DNA from: Chloroflexota bacterium
GTDB taxonomy: Bacteria; Chloroflexota; Anaerolineae; J036; Brachytrichaceae
Length of the DNA: 64,000 bases
Reading direction: 5' to 3'
Assembly: GCA_030550095.1 (NCBI GenBank)
Contig: JAUQQA010000005.1
Coordinates: forward strand, 1-64,000
A program made the translations under genes and the position numbers. Positions 51,271 through 61,571 of this stretch are shown here, piece by piece. Positions within the stretch are counted from its first letter, which is position 1. The number at the start of each line of letters is the position of its first letter. The notes beneath the pieces were generated by a model that was not told where the DNA came from, did no database searches, and was given only the letters and a program-made list of their open reading frames with translations.

Positions 51271-52368
51271 TTAGCGCAGCACGATCTCCGTCCAGCGCTC
51301 GATCCACTGCTCGCGCCCTTCGTGGATTTGCTGCGGCGAGAGCGTGAGCGGGTTGGCGGGCGGTTGCCCGAACTTGAGGAACACCTCTGGCAGTTGCGCC
51401 TCGGGCAAGACGGGATACACGAACATTTGCAGCGGGATGTCCTCTTGGAATGTGCGGCTGAGCATGAAGTCCACCCACTTCTCCGCGAGGGCGCGCTTCT
51501 TTGTGCCTTTCAAGATGCCCACGAACTCAATCTGCTCAAAAGCTGTGCCCTCGACGTTGCCCGTGGGCGGCTCGGTGAACTTGCCTTCGCTGAACACCAC
51601 TTCAGCGGCAGGGCTGGTGGCGTAGGAGACGACGAGCGGGCGCGGGCCTTTGCCGCTGCTACCGCTGAACTGCGTGAAGTATGCGTCCTCCCAATCGGGG
51701 CTGACGTACACGTCGTTGGCGCGCAGGTCCGCCCAGAACTGCGTCCAAGGGTAATCGCTGCCTTCAGGGAAGGCGGCGATTGTCGCCATGAGGAACGCTA
51801 GCCCTGGCGATGACGTTGCAGGGTTTTGCACCACGAGCAAGCCTTTGTAGCGCGGGTTGGCGAGGTCGCGCAGTGAACGAGGTGGCTCGAGGTTGCGCGC
51901 GCTGAAGTACGCTTTGTCATAGTTCACCATCACGTGCCCGTAGTCCACAGGCAGCAGGCGGTTGGTCTTGTCGAGCTTAAAGCGCTCGGGGATGGCGGCG
52001 AGCATCGGCGAGTTGTACGGCTCGAAGATGTCGGCGTCGAGCGCGCGGCTCATGAAGGTGTTGTCCACGCCGTAGAACACATCCGCGAGCGGCGCGTCTT
52101 TGCTGAGGATGGCTTTGTTCAGCGCGCTGCCTGTGTCGCCCGATTCGAGGATTTGCACCTTCACGTTGTTGGCTTGCTCGAACTGCCGGATGACGTTTTC
52201 GCTGACGTTGAAACTATCATGCGACATGATCACCAGCGTCTCTGGCTCGGCGCTGGGCGCGCCCGTGGTCGGGGCGGTTGTCGCAGTTGGGGGTGGCGCC
52301 TGCACTGCGCAGGCGCTCAGCAACGCCAAAGCGCTCAACAACGCAACACGGTTGAACGATCGCATCAT
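51271..52368 (-). CDS. thiB: Thiamine ABC transporter substrate-binding lipoprotein
   Basis: A 365-residue receptor. From ATG 52368 (AAAGGAG site at 52383-52377) it has a hydrophobic signal with lipobox LLSAC and a Thr/Pro/Ala linker. The type II binding fold of the ThiB family follows: [66 protein letters not shown] and PLQMFVYPV. Position after thiN behind a TPP riboswitch supports thiamine as ligand. No permease or ATPase gene follows, so these subunits must lie elsewhere. Confidence 0.92.
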   Translation of the reverse strand: MMRSFNRVALLSALALLSACAVQAPPPTATTAPTTGAPSAEPETLVIMSHDSFNVSENVIRQFEQANNVKVQILESGDTGSALNKAILSKDAPLADVFYGVDNTFMSRALDADIFEPYNSPMLAAIPERFKLDKTNRLLPVDYGHVMVNYDKAYFSARNLEPPRSLRDLANPRYKGLLVVQNPATSSPGLAFLMATIAAFPEGSDYPWTQFWADLRANDVYVSPDWEDAYFTQFSGSSGKGPRPLVVSYATSPAAEVVFSEGKFTEPPTGNVEGTAFEQIEFVGILKGTKKRALAEKWVDFMLSRTFQEDIPLQMFVYPVLPEAQLPEVFLKFGQPPANPLTLSPQQIHEGREQWIERWTEIVLR

Positions 52369-52412
52369 GGCTTTCACTCCTTTAGAAGACTTGTTGACTT
52401 GTCAAACTTGCC

Positions 52413-53081
52413 TCATGCTGCTTGCTGCTCGCGCATCACGCACAGCAACATGCCGTGCCGCACATGCACGCGCGCCGTCTCGCTGAGCAAGACGTTGCTC
52501 ACGCCGCGCGCAGGACCGAAAAAGAGCGGCTCGTCGCGCAGCGGATACTCCAATCCTTCGGTGGTGATGCCGTGCACATCGCCGCCAAGCGGCAACAGCG
52601 AGACGAGATCGCCCGGCGCGCCGCGCAGCGTGAGCGTGGTGGGCGCCTCGCGCGCGTCAATCAACATTGCGCGCTCGGGGCCGTGCGCGAGGACGACAGA
52701 CCAACCCCGTAGTGCAGGCATGGCAAGCAACAGCATGTTGGCGAGCGCGTGATCCAGCCGCCCGCCGAGGGCGCCGAGCACGACGATCGCCTCGGGGCGC
52801 GGCGTGAGCTGCGTAGCGAGCAACAGCGCAAGCTCGAGGTCGGTTTCGTTTTTGCGCGTGGGGTGGCGGTGGAGCTGTGTGCCTTGAGCTTGCAGCGCGC
52901 GCACCACGTCCTCGGGCAGCGAGTCGAAGTCGCCGACTACGTGATGCGGGCTGAGGTTCAGCGCGAGCGCGGCGCGCGTGCCGCCGTCGGCGCAGATCAG
53001 CACGTCGCCTTCGCGTAGCCAACGCTGAACATCGGCTCGGCTCGGCGGTTCGCCGTTTGCGATGATGATTGCGCGTGCCAT
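52413..53081 (-). CDS. thiN: Thiamine pyrophosphokinase
   Basis: Makes thiamine pyrophosphate from thiamine and ATP. The 222-residue protein has ANGEPPSRADVQRWL, ICADGGTRAAL, the catalytic VGDFDSLP, RKNETDLELALLLA and GALGGRLDHALANML, followed by the C-terminal beta-sandwich. The ATG directly abuts the T run of a riboswitch-controlled terminator. With thiB it forms a salvage operon: capture thiamine, then pyrophosphorylate it. Confidence 0.96.
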   Translation of the reverse strand: MARAIIIANGEPPSRADVQRWLREGDVLICADGGTRAALALNLSPHHVVGDFDSLPEDVVRALQAQGTQLHRHPTRKNETDLELALLLATQLTPRPEAIVVLGALGGRLDHALANMLLLAMPALRGWSVVLAHGPERAMLIDAREAPTTLTLRGAPGDLVSLLPLGGDVHGITTEGLEYPLRDEPLFFGPARGVSNVLLSETARVHVRHGMLLCVMREQQAA

Positions 53082-53082
53082 G

Positions 53083-53119
53083 AAAAAACGCCTCCGCGGG
53101 TCAAGCCGCGCAGGCGTTT
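53083..53119 (-). terminator. Riboswitch-controlled terminator before thiN
   Basis: On the minus strand AACGCCTGCGCGG / CCGCGGAGGCGTT forms a stem of about 13 bp (one mismatch) with loop CTTGAC, followed by TTTTTT. The T run ends just before ATG 53081, so it can act both as terminator and by hiding the start. Confidence 0.88.
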
Positions 53120-53162
53120 GGTGAAACAGGTGAGCAGCGCCGATGAAGGACGGCGCGACGCT

Positions 53163-53258
53163 ATGTTCCCTACGCTGGCATGACCCAGATCAGGTTCAGC
53201 GGGTCGGCGCCGGATAACTGGGCGCCCTCTCAGCCCGCGTCCGCGGACTCCCCGTTGT
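53163..53258 (-). promoter_or_regulatory. TPP riboswitch (THI element)
   Basis: On the minus strand the conserved blocks appear in order: CGGGGAGTCC, GGCTGAGAGG, a P3 extension, GACCCGCTGAACCTGATCTGG and CATGCCAGCGTAGGGAAC. These match the THI-box consensus CTGAGA...ACCC...GAACCTGAT..GG...ACCAGCG.AGGGA. It precedes the terminator at 53083-53119 and thiN, the expected arrangement for TPP-dependent attenuation. Confidence 0.96.
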
Positions 53259-53267
53259 TCGACTTCG

Positions 53268-53273
53268 ATTATA
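53268..53273 (-). promoter_or_regulatory. -10 box of the riboswitch transcript
   Basis: On the minus strand a perfect TATAAT is placed 10-15 nt before the riboswitch core. It lies only 10 nt from the leuA stop codon. Confidence 0.6.
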
Positions 53274-53282
53274 TGCGCATAT

Positions 53283-54896
53283 TCACGCTGTGGCGGGCGC
53301 TGGTTCGGCAGCGCTGGTTTGGCTGCGTCGCAGCCGACGCAAACCCTTGTTGATCGCGGCGAGATAGGCTTTGCCGCTGGCGACGAGCGTATCGGTATCC
53401 GCGCTGCGCCCGCTGAAGATGTATTTGCGCCCTTCGGCGTCGGTCATCTCAACGCGGATGGTGACGTTGGCGATGGCGTCAATGCCTTCCGTCACGGCGT
53501 GCACGTGGAACTCCACCAACTTGGCGTTGGCGCCTGTGATGCGGTTGATGCAGTTGCACACGGCGTTGACGGGGCCGTTGCCCACGGCGGCATCTTGGTG
53601 CGGCTCGCCTTCTGCGTCAATGAGGCGCACGCTTGCGACGGGTGTGCTGCCGGTGCCAGTCGCCACCTGCAGCTCATCGAGTTGGAAAAGGTCGTTGCCG
53701 AGAGCCTCAAACTGATCGGTGAGCAGCGCCTCGATGTCGGCGTCGCTGACGACCTTTTTCTTGTCGCACAGCACCTTGAAGCGCTCAAACGCCTTCTCCA
53801 GCTCCTCGCGCGTGAGGTCGTAGCCCATTTGCTTGAGACGCTCGGCGAAGGCATGGCGCCCGCTGTGCTTGCCCAGCACGAGGTTCGTGCTGTTCCATCC
53901 CACATCCTCGGGGCGCATGATCTCGTAGGTGAGCGGGTTCTTCAACATGCCGTCTTGGTGAATGCCGGCTTCGTGGGCGAAGGCGTTTGCGCCGACGATG
54001 GCTTTGTTGGGCTGGACGGGGATGGAAGTTAGGCTGCTCACCATCTTGCTGGTGCGCACGAGCTGCGTGGTGTCAATGTTGGTGTAAAGCCCGCCGAAGA
54101 ACTGCGAGCGCGTCTTGAGCGCCATCACCACTTCCTCAAGGCTGGTGTTGCCGGCGCGCTCGCCAATGCCGTTGATCGTCACTTCGGCTTGGCGCGCGCC
54201 CGCCATTAAGCCAGCGAGTGTGTTTGCCGTCGCCAAGCCAAGGTCGTTGTGGCAGTGCACGCTGACGATCACCTTGCCCTCTTTGATGCCAGGCACGTGC
54301 TCGACGATGCCAGCGATTAGCTGACCGTACTCTTGCGGCGTGCAGTAGCCGACTGTGTCAGGGATGTTGAGCGTGGTGGCGCCGGCTTCTACCGCGACCT
54401 TGAGCACTTCCCACAGAAATTCGGGGTCGCTGCGACCAGCGTCCTCGGGTGAGAACTCCACGTCTTCGCACAGGCTGCGCGCATAGCTCACCATCTCGCC
54501 GACCTGCTCGATGCACTCGCTGCGGCTGATGCGCAGCTTGTACTGCAGGTGAATGTCGCTGGTGGCGAGGAAGGTGTGGATGCGCGGGCGCTTTGCCCAC
54601 TGCACTGCTGCCCAGGCGGCGTCAATGTCCTTCTTGTTGGCGCGCGCTAGGCTTGCGATCACAGGCGCGTTGTCGAGCTGCCCCACCTCTTGGGCGATCT
54701 TGGTCACGGCTTCGAAGTCGCCTGGCGAGGCGATGGCGAATCCCGCTTCGATGATGTCCACCCCCAGCCGCGCGAGCTGGCGCGCAATCTCCAGCTTCTC
54801 CGCGAGGTTCAACGTTGCGCCGGGGGATTGCTCGCCGTCGCGCAGGGTGGTGTCGAAAATCAACACGCGCTTGGGGTCTAGGTTTTTGAAGTGCAT
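53283..54896 (-). CDS. leuA: 2-isopropylmalate synthase
   Basis: First committed step of leucine synthesis, joining acetyl-CoA and 2-oxoisovalerate. The 537-residue protein starts [20 protein letters not shown], with the HMGL-like barrel motif [29 protein letters not shown] (metal His-x-His) and [21 protein letters not shown]-terminal LeuA regulatory domain (leucine feedback) ends the protein. GGAGAGGAA precedes the ATG. It is the last gene of the ilv operon; no terminator is seen before the TPP promoter. Confidence 0.95.
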   Translation of the reverse strand: MHFKNLDPKRVLIFDTTLRDGEQSPGATLNLAEKLEIARQLARLGVDIIEAGFAIASPGDFEAVTKIAQEVGQLDNAPVIASLARANKKDIDAAWAAVQWAKRPRIHTFLATSDIHLQYKLRISRSECIEQVGEMVSYARSLCEDVEFSPEDAGRSDPEFLWEVLKVAVEAGATTLNIPDTVGYCTPQEYGQLIAGIVEHVPGIKEGKVIVSVHCHNDLGLATANTLAGLMAGARQAEVTINGIGERAGNTSLEEVVMALKTRSQFFGGLYTNIDTTQLVRTSKMVSSLTSIPVQPNKAIVGANAFAHEAGIHQDGMLKNPLTYEIMRPEDVGWNSTNLVLGKHSGRHAFAERLKQMGYDLTREELEKAFERFKVLCDKKKVVSDADIEALLTDQFEALGNDLFQLDELQVATGTGSTPVASVRLIDAEGEPHQDAAVGNGPVNAVCNCINRITGANAKLVEFHVHAVTEGIDAIANVTIRVEMTDAEGRKYIFSGRSADTDTLVASGKAYLAAINKGLRRLRRSQTSAAEPAPATA

Positions 54897-54915
54897 GGCG
54901 TTCCTCTCCCGTTGC

Positions 54916-56466
54916 TCACAGATGCTGTTGGATAAGCGTGTGTGGTTTTGCGCGCTGCGCCTGCGCCACGATCTGCCCCTCTGCCAACACGGCGCGATGC
55001 GTGATGCAAGGCAGCACGTCTTCAGCATGGTGCGAGACCATCAAAAGGGTGGTGTGCTGCGCAAGTGCCGTGAGCAGCGCGGCAAGTTCCGCGCGCGTGC
55101 TTGCGTCCAGCCCATCGAGGGCTTCGTCGAGGATGAGGAGCTGGGGCTGGTTCACCAACGCGCGCGCCAGCAGCACTTTGCGCGCTTGCCCGTAGCTCAT
55201 CGCCAAGAGGCTGCGCCGCGCGAGCGCCTGCAACCCGAGCTGTTCGATCACGGCGTGCACGCGCTGGCGCTGCGCACGCGTGAGCGGCTGCAACCAGCCC
55301 ACGCTGGCGAAGAAGCCGCTGGCGATCACTTGCTCGGCGGTGAGGTCAACCGCGTAGCGCGCTTGAAATTCGCACGAGACGTAGCCGATGCGCTGCTTGA
55401 TCGCCCACACGTTGCGCAGTGGCGCGCCGTTGAAGCGCTCGATTGTGCCGCGGGCGGGCGCGATCTCGCCGAGGATCAAGCGCAGCAGCGTGCTTTTGCC
55501 GACGCCGTTGTCGCCCACAAGCAGCCAGTGCTCGCCCGCGTTGATGCGCCACGTGAGATCATGCAGCACGAGCGGCTCGCCGCTATCTGGCGCAGCGCCG
55601 ACGTTAGTGAGCTTGATCACGAACGGTTGAGAGTCACGCGCGGCGTCGTCGAGCGGCTGCCATGCCTCGCGTTGCGGCGAGCGTGTGCGCGAGGGCAGGA
55701 CGACGTGTGTGCCGATGCGCGCGATGCGCCCCTCGCGCAGCTCAAGCGTGCGGTTCACAGCGGCTGGGATTTCGTGCGGGCGGTGCGTGGTGATCACCAA
55801 CTGCGTGCCTTGCGCAGCGAGCTGCTGAAGCACATCGAGCAAGGCGTGGCGTGTGCGTGCGTCTAGCCCGACACCGATCTCGTCGAGCAGCAGCACGTCG
55901 GGCTGGCGGATGATCGCGCGCGCGATCAGGGCGCGCCGGAGTTGCCCTTGTGAGAGGCGATCGAACGGCGCATCAGCAAGGTGCACGATGCCGACTTGCT
56001 CAAGCGCGCGCAGGACGGCTGTCCATTCGCTCGGGGTGGGTGTGCGCGTGATCACTTCTGTGCCAAGCAAGCCGGTGAACACAAGCTGCGCGGTGGTCAT
56101 GCGCGCGCCGAAGTCGTCGCCGTGGCGCCGTGCAAGGCGCAAGTAGCGCTGTTGTTGCTCAGCGCTGACGAGCGCCATGCGCTGCGTCGCGCCGATGGGC
56201 GAGCGCGTTGGTTCGCCGTCGAAGGCGTATTCGCGCTTGCCGCTGTTTGGCGCCGGCCAAATCTCGCCGCGCACAAGGCGCAAAAACGTGCTCTTGCCAG
56301 CGCCGTTGGGTCCGAGCACAGCCCAGTGCTCGCCGCGATGGAGCGCCCACGTGATGTTGTGCAACACCCAGCGCCCCTCGAGCATCACGTGCACGCGCTC
56401 GAGACGCACAACGGGTGAGCCAGCGCTCGAAACGGAGGACGGCGTTGCCCCACTGTGCCCCGACAT
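54916..56466 (-). CDS. Double-domain ABC ATPase (ModF-like)
   Basis: A 516-residue protein with two ATPase domains and no membrane part. Domain 1 has [17 protein letters not shown], signature [14 protein letters not shown] and [11 protein letters not shown] (Glu replaced within the usual DEP). Domain 2 has [17 protein letters not shown], signature [14 protein letters not shown] and [11 protein letters not shown]. This layout is that of ModF/PhrA. Neither substrate-binding protein nor permease is nearby, and it sits between ilvC (5-nt gap) and leuA (19-nt gap). A role linked to branched-chain amino acids is positional inference only. Confidence 0.85.
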   Translation of the reverse strand: MSGHSGATPSSVSSAGSPVVRLERVHVMLEGRWVLHNITWALHRGEHWAVLGPNGAGKSTFLRLVRGEIWPAPNSGKREYAFDGEPTRSPIGATQRMALVSAEQQQRYLRLARRHGDDFGARMTTAQLVFTGLLGTEVITRTPTPSEWTAVLRALEQVGIVHLADAPFDRLSQGQLRRALIARAIIRQPDVLLLDEIGVGLDARTRHALLDVLQQLAAQGTQLVITTHRPHEIPAAVNRTLELREGRIARIGTHVVLPSRTRSPQREAWQPLDDAARDSQPFVIKLTNVGAAPDSGEPLVLHDLTWRINAGEHWLLVGDNGVGKSTLLRLILGEIAPARGTIERFNGAPLRNVWAIKQRIGYVSCEFQARYAVDLTAEQVIASGFFASVGWLQPLTRAQRQRVHAVIEQLGLQALARRSLLAMSYGQARKVLLARALVNQPQLLILDEALDGLDASTRAELAALLTALAQHTTLLMVSHHAEDVLPCITHRAVLAEGQIVAQAQRAKPHTLIQQHL

Positions 56467-56471
56467 GCGCG

Positions 56472-58039
<1,568 letters not shown>

Positions 58040-58049
58040 GGCTGCTCCC

Positions 58050-59792
58050 TCACTTCAAGAAGTCCATCCCGCCACCTAGGGCTGCTGGCTGAATGATCGG
58101 GCGGCGCGTCATCTCGTTCAACGACTTGCCGGGCTGCACCATCGGGAAGACGTTGGTCTCCTTCTCCACCTGGAACTCGATCAGCACGGGGCCTTCGTGT
58201 TCGCGCGCGATGCGGATCGCCTCACGGGCTTCGGAGCGCGTGCGCGCGCGCAAGCCGCAGATGCCGTAGGCTTCGGCAAGCTTCACGAAGTCTGGCGTCC
58301 ACATCTCGACCGCGGAGTAGCGCTTGTTGTGCATCAGCTCCTGCCACTGGCGCACCATGCCAAGGTAGTTGTTGTTGATGACGGCGATTTTGATGTCGAG
58401 CTTCTCCTGCACGATGGTGGCGAGCTCGGGAATGCTCATTTGGAAGCCGCCGTCGCCCACAATCGCCCACACTTCGTCCTGCGGGCGGCCGAGCTTGGCG
58501 CCGACCGCAGCGGGCACGCCAAAGCCCATTGCCCCCAAGCCGCCGCTGGTGATGAGCTGGTTCTTGCGCTTGTGCAGGAAGTATTGCGTTTCCCACATTT
58601 GATGTTGACCGACGTCGGTGCACACGGTGCACTCGCCGTTGGTCTCCTCCCAGATCATGCGCATCACGTGCGGCGCCAGCAGCGTGTGATCGGGGAACTC
58701 GACCTGCATGATGTCGTGCGCCTGCGTGTCGGCGCGCCACTCGTTGATTTGCTCCAACCAGGCGGGGTAGCTGCGTTTCTCGATCATCGGCGTCAGCTGA
58801 CGGAGCACGTCTTTCAGATTGCCCACGATGCCCACATCTGCGGGCACGTTCTTGTTGATCTCCGCCGGGTCAATGTCCACGTGGATCACGCGCGCGTTCT
58901 TGGCGTAGGTCTTCAGGTTGCCCGTCACGCGGTCGTCGAAGCGCATGCCGAGCGCGATCAGAAGGTCGGCGTTGGCGATCGCCATGTTGACGTAGGCCTC
59001 GCCGTGCATGCCCATCATGCGCAGGTTGAGCGGGTGATCTTCGCTCAGCACGCCGATGCCCAAGAGCGTCGTGGCGACGGGGATGCCGCTCTTCTCGACG
59101 AACTCGCGGAATTCCTCGTGTGCGTTGGCGTGCTTGATGCCTTGCCCGGCGAGGATGATCGGGCGGCGCGCGTTGTCAATGAGTTCTTTGGCGCGTTGCA
59201 GCAGCAGCGGCAAGTTCTGCTTGCCCATTGGCTTCACGGCGCGGTAGCCGCGCAGCTTGACTTCGGTGATAGGCTCGTAGTCGGTCATCTTCTGCTGCAC
59301 GTCCTTGCAGATATCCACAAGCACAGGTCCAGGGCGACCAGTGCGCGCGATGTAAAACGCCTCTGCCAACACCTGCGGCAATTCCTCGACGTTCATGACG
59401 AGATAGTTGTGCTTGGTGATCGGCAGCGTCACGCCCGTCACGTCGGTCTCTTGGAACGCGTCGGTGCCGACGAGGTGCGAAGCGACTTGACCCGTAATGG
59501 CGACTACTGCCGAGGAGTCCATCATGGCGTTTGCCAAGCCCGTGACGAGGTTGAGCGCGCCGGGACCTGAGGTTGCCATGCACACGCCGACTTTGCCCGT
59601 GGCGCGGAAGTAAGCGTCGGCGGCGAAGGCGGCGTTCTCCTCATGACGCACAAGCACGTGCCGAATGCGATCCTGGTAATCCACGAGCGCGTCGTAGGTG
59701 GGCAAGATCGCGCCCCCAGGGTAACCGAACACGACCTCAACGCCTTGCTGAAGCAACGATTCCCAAATGATTTGAGCGCCTGTTAACTTCAT
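58050..59792 (-). CDS. ilvB: Acetolactate synthase large subunit
   Basis: Thiamine-pyrophosphate enzyme that starts valine, leucine and isoleucine synthesis. The 580-residue protein starts MKLTGAQIIWESLLQQGVEV, with GYPGGAILPTYDAL, the catalytic Glu in VRHEENAAFAADAY, the FAD region GMHGEAYVNMAI and the TPP/Mg motif GDGGFQMSIPELATI...NNNYLGMV. An AAAGGAG site precedes the ATG. It is the first structural gene after the attenuator, so flux control and TPP supply (thiN) are encoded side by side. Confidence 0.96.
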   Translation of the reverse strand: MKLTGAQIIWESLLQQGVEVVFGYPGGAILPTYDALVDYQDRIRHVLVRHEENAAFAADAYFRATGKVGVCMATSGPGALNLVTGLANAMMDSSAVVAITGQVASHLVGTDAFQETDVTGVTLPITKHNYLVMNVEELPQVLAEAFYIARTGRPGPVLVDICKDVQQKMTDYEPITEVKLRGYRAVKPMGKQNLPLLLQRAKELIDNARRPIILAGQGIKHANAHEEFREFVEKSGIPVATTLLGIGVLSEDHPLNLRMMGMHGEAYVNMAIANADLLIALGMRFDDRVTGNLKTYAKNARVIHVDIDPAEINKNVPADVGIVGNLKDVLRQLTPMIEKRSYPAWLEQINEWRADTQAHDIMQVEFPDHTLLAPHVMRMIWEETNGECTVCTDVGQHQMWETQYFLHKRKNQLITSGGLGAMGFGVPAAVGAKLGRPQDEVWAIVGDGGFQMSIPELATIVQEKLDIKIAVINNNYLGMVRQWQELMHNKRYSAVEMWTPDFVKLAEAYGICGLRARTRSEAREAIRIAREHEGPVLIEFQVEKETNVFPMVQPGKSLNEMTRRPIIQPAALGGGMDFLK

Positions 59793-59853
59793 GGTGAACT
59801 CCTTTCTCCCATCCGCATGAACGTCTTGCCTTCATGGCGTGCGAGAGGTAACG

Positions 59854-59879
59854 AAAAAGCCCTCCCGTTTAGGAGGGCT
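59854..59879 (-). terminator. Attenuator terminator (3:4 hairpin) before ilvB
   Basis: On the minus strand AGCCCTCC / GGAGGGCT forms an 8-bp stem with loop TAAACG, followed by TTTTT. It lies 62 nt before ilvB ATG and competes with the antiterminator. Confidence 0.93.
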
Positions 59880-59950
59880 TCTTCCAGTCGCGCGCTGCTC
59901 ACGCCTGGCACGTCGCCATCCTAAACGGGCGTTGGTCCTCGCCGCTAAGG
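59854..59950 (-). promoter_or_regulatory. Transcription attenuator of the ilv-leu operon
   Basis: Three mutually exclusive pairings are readable on the minus strand. Segment 1 (59950-59942, CCTTAGCGG) can pair with segment 2 (59927-59919), 8 of 9 positions. Segment 2 (59929-59919, CCCGTTTAGGA) is a perfect 11-nt complement of segment 3 (59874-59864, TCCTAAACGGG). Segment 3 also forms the terminator with segment 4. A ribosome stalled on the Leu/Val codons just upstream would cover segment 1 and favour 2:3, allowing transcription. Confidence 0.9.
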
Positions 59951-59994
59951 ACGAGGAGCGCAAGGACGACGACGACCAAGAGCAAGCTGTTCAT
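59899..59994 (-). CDS. ilv operon leader peptide
   Basis: A 31-codon frame begins ATG at 59994 and ends TGA at 59901-59899. Codons 4-16 encode LLLVVVVLALLVL: seven Leu and five Val in thirteen residues. The tail is SGEDQRPFRMATCQA. This composition, position 100 nt before ilvB, and overlap with attenuator segments 1 and 2 identify it as the sensor of charged tRNA-Leu and tRNA-Val. Isoleucine codons are absent. The 5' leader is about 7 nt long. Confidence 0.93.
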   Translation of the reverse strand: MNSLLLVVVVLALLVLSGEDQRPFRMATCQA

Positions 59995-60007
59995 GAAAGC
60001 TGCGCGC

Positions 60008-60036
60008 TTTATACAAGCTCCGCCAGGTCCTGTCAA
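60008..60036 (-). promoter_or_regulatory. Promoter of the ilv-leu operon
   Basis: On the minus strand TTGACA (60036-60031) and TATAAA (60013-60008) are separated by 17 bp. The predicted start is about 60001. Confidence 0.85.
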
Positions 60037-60049
60037 CCGTTAAAATCAG

Positions 60050-60066
60050 CGCCTGTCATACAGGCG
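60050..60066. promoter_or_regulatory. Palindromic candidate operator for the GntR/FadR regulator
   Basis: CGCCTG-TCATA-CAGGCG is a perfect inverted repeat with core GT-N3-AC, the core of FadR-subfamily operators. It overlaps the expected start of the regulator gene and lies 14 bp beyond the ilv -35 box. Confidence 0.6.
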
Positions 60067-60072
60067 GTTCCT

Positions 60073-60801
60073 ATGGGCACAGATCATGAAACGACCTCGC
60101 TTGTTGCGCGCGTGGCGGCGCAGATTGTGGAGCGCTTGGTGCATGACAAGGCACGCCCAGGCGACGTGTTGCCCGCAGAGGCGAAGCTCTCGGCTGAGTT
60201 CAACGTCAGCCGCACGGTGGTGCGCGAGGCGCTGCGCTTTTTGGCAGGGCGCGGCTTCCTCACAATCGTCAATGGGCGTGGCGCGGTGGTGCAGCCGCTG
60301 AGCGAGACGTCGCTGAACGCTTACTTCACCCAAGCCGTTGCCATCGAGCAGGTTTCTTTGCGCGAGGTGATGGAGGTGCGAAAGCCGCTCGAGGTGCAGT
60401 GCGCGCGCCTCGCCGCGCAACGCCGAACGCTGGACCAACTCGACGCCATGCAATCGCTGGTGCAACAGATGCGCCGCAGCATCGGCAACCCCGACCGCTA
60501 CGTTGAGCTCGACCGTGCGCTGCATCGCGCGATCGCCGAAGCGACAGGCAACGTGTTGTTGGCGCATCTCGTCGGCGCGCTGCGCGACGCGATCAACGTG
60601 CAAACGCACGAGATGCTCTACCGTCGCCGCGACCGCCAGCAGCTCGAGCGCGTACACGCGCTGCACGAAGCCATCGTCACCGAGATCGGCTATCGCAATC
60701 CTGATGCCGCTGCGCGCGCGATGGACGTGCACTTCAGCGAGGCGCTCATGTTCCTTGTGCAGCGCCAAGAAGAACAACGCCACGCGCCGCGTCGGCTATG
60801 A
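60073..60801 (+). CDS. GntR-family transcriptional regulator, FadR subfamily
   Basis: A 242-residue regulator. The N-terminal winged helix has ERLVHDKARPGDVLPAEAKL and SRTVVREALRFLAGRGFL. The C-terminal FCD domain has VMEVRKPLEVQCARLAAQR, ELDRALHRAIAEATGN, HALHEAIV and AMDVHFSEAL; its His and Asp residues suit metal binding. Effectors of the subfamily are small organic acids. ATG 60073 is chosen because the longer frame runs through the ilv leader. A TAAAAT box is at 60041-60046. Divergence from ilvB makes that operon a possible target. Confidence 0.9.
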   Translation: MGTDHETTSLVARVAAQIVERLVHDKARPGDVLPAEAKLSAEFNVSRTVVREALRFLAGRGFLTIVNGRGAVVQPLSETSLNAYFTQAVAIEQVSLREVMEVRKPLEVQCARLAAQRRTLDQLDAMQSLVQQMRRSIGNPDRYVELDRALHRAIAEATGNVLLAHLVGALRDAINVQTHEMLYRRRDRQQLERVHALHEAIVTEIGYRNPDAAARAMDVHFSEALMFLVQRQEEQRHAPRRL

Positions 60802-60846
60802 GGGCGAGGAAAGCTTGCTAGAATGCAATCGAGGGCGTTGACGCCA

Positions 60847-61571
60847 ATGAGCAGGCAGCTAGAGCTTTTCGAGAAAGAGAAGACAGCACAAGCGAAGAGC
60901 GCCTGAAGGGATCACCACAAGCCAACTCATCTTCACAGCTTATGTTGGAACAAGCGAGGACCTGTTCCCCAAGATTCTTGCGCTTCATGTGCCAAGAGGC
61001 GCAGTCGTTGCCGATGTGACGTTTGGGAAGGGCATCTTCTGGAAACATGTGCCGAGAGATCACTACCGCTTGCTTCCTTCCGATATAACCACCGGGGTTG
61101 ACTGTCGAAATCTGCCCTATGCGGATGAGAGCATTGACTGCGTCGTTCTTGATCCGCCTTACATGGAGGGGTTATTTCGTCGTACTGAGGCGCAGCTTGC
61201 TGGCTCTGGAAGCTACGCTGCTTTTCGGGCAACTTACTCCAATGGTGAAGCTGTGGCTAGGGGGCCCAAGTACCATCAAGCGGTTCTCGACCCCTATTTC
61301 AAGGCTGGGCGTGAGGCGTATCGCGTGCTTCGTCCTCAAGGAGTGCTGATTGTCAAGTGGTCAAGATGAAGTGAGCGCAAATCGCCAGCATCTCACCCAT
61401 GTTGAGATCATCAACGATTACCAGTCAATAGGGTTCTACGCTAAGGATTTGTTTGTGTTGGTGCGCCCCAACCGCCCAGCAGTCAGTCGCATGAAGAAGC
61501 AGGTGCATGCTCGCAAAAATCATTCCTATTTCATCGTGTTCGTCAAAGAAAGTTCAAGGAAGGCAACATGA
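60847..61571 (+). pseudogene. DNA methyltransferase (N6A/N4C type), two frameshifts
   Basis: Three consecutive frames together encode one methyltransferase. Frame A starts at ATG 60847 (MSRQLELFEKEKTAQAKSA) and stops at about 60906. Frame B, readable from about 60903, continues LIFTAYVGTSEDLFPKILAL, motif I ADVTFGKGIFW, and the catalytic DPPY (VVLDPPYMEG), ending GVLIVKWSR at 61369. Frame C continues [20 protein letters not shown] and ends SYFIVFVKE...KAT. Each junction needs removal of one base; at the second, AAGTGGTCAAG should read AAGTGTCAAG. The island is more AT-rich than its surroundings. It is either decayed or affected by sequence errors. Confidence 0.8.

Noticed and set aside
58197-59570. 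457-codon open frame antisense to ilvB
   Set aside because: It lies wholly opposite a clear acetolactate synthase. Its His/Val/Ala-rich composition is the usual shadow of GC-rich codons, and no family motif is seen.
59854-59994. T-box or riboswitch upstream of ilvB
   Set aside because: There is no T-box sequence and no aptamer core. The Leu/Val-rich frame and the 2:3/3:4 pairing explain the region as a leader-peptide attenuator.
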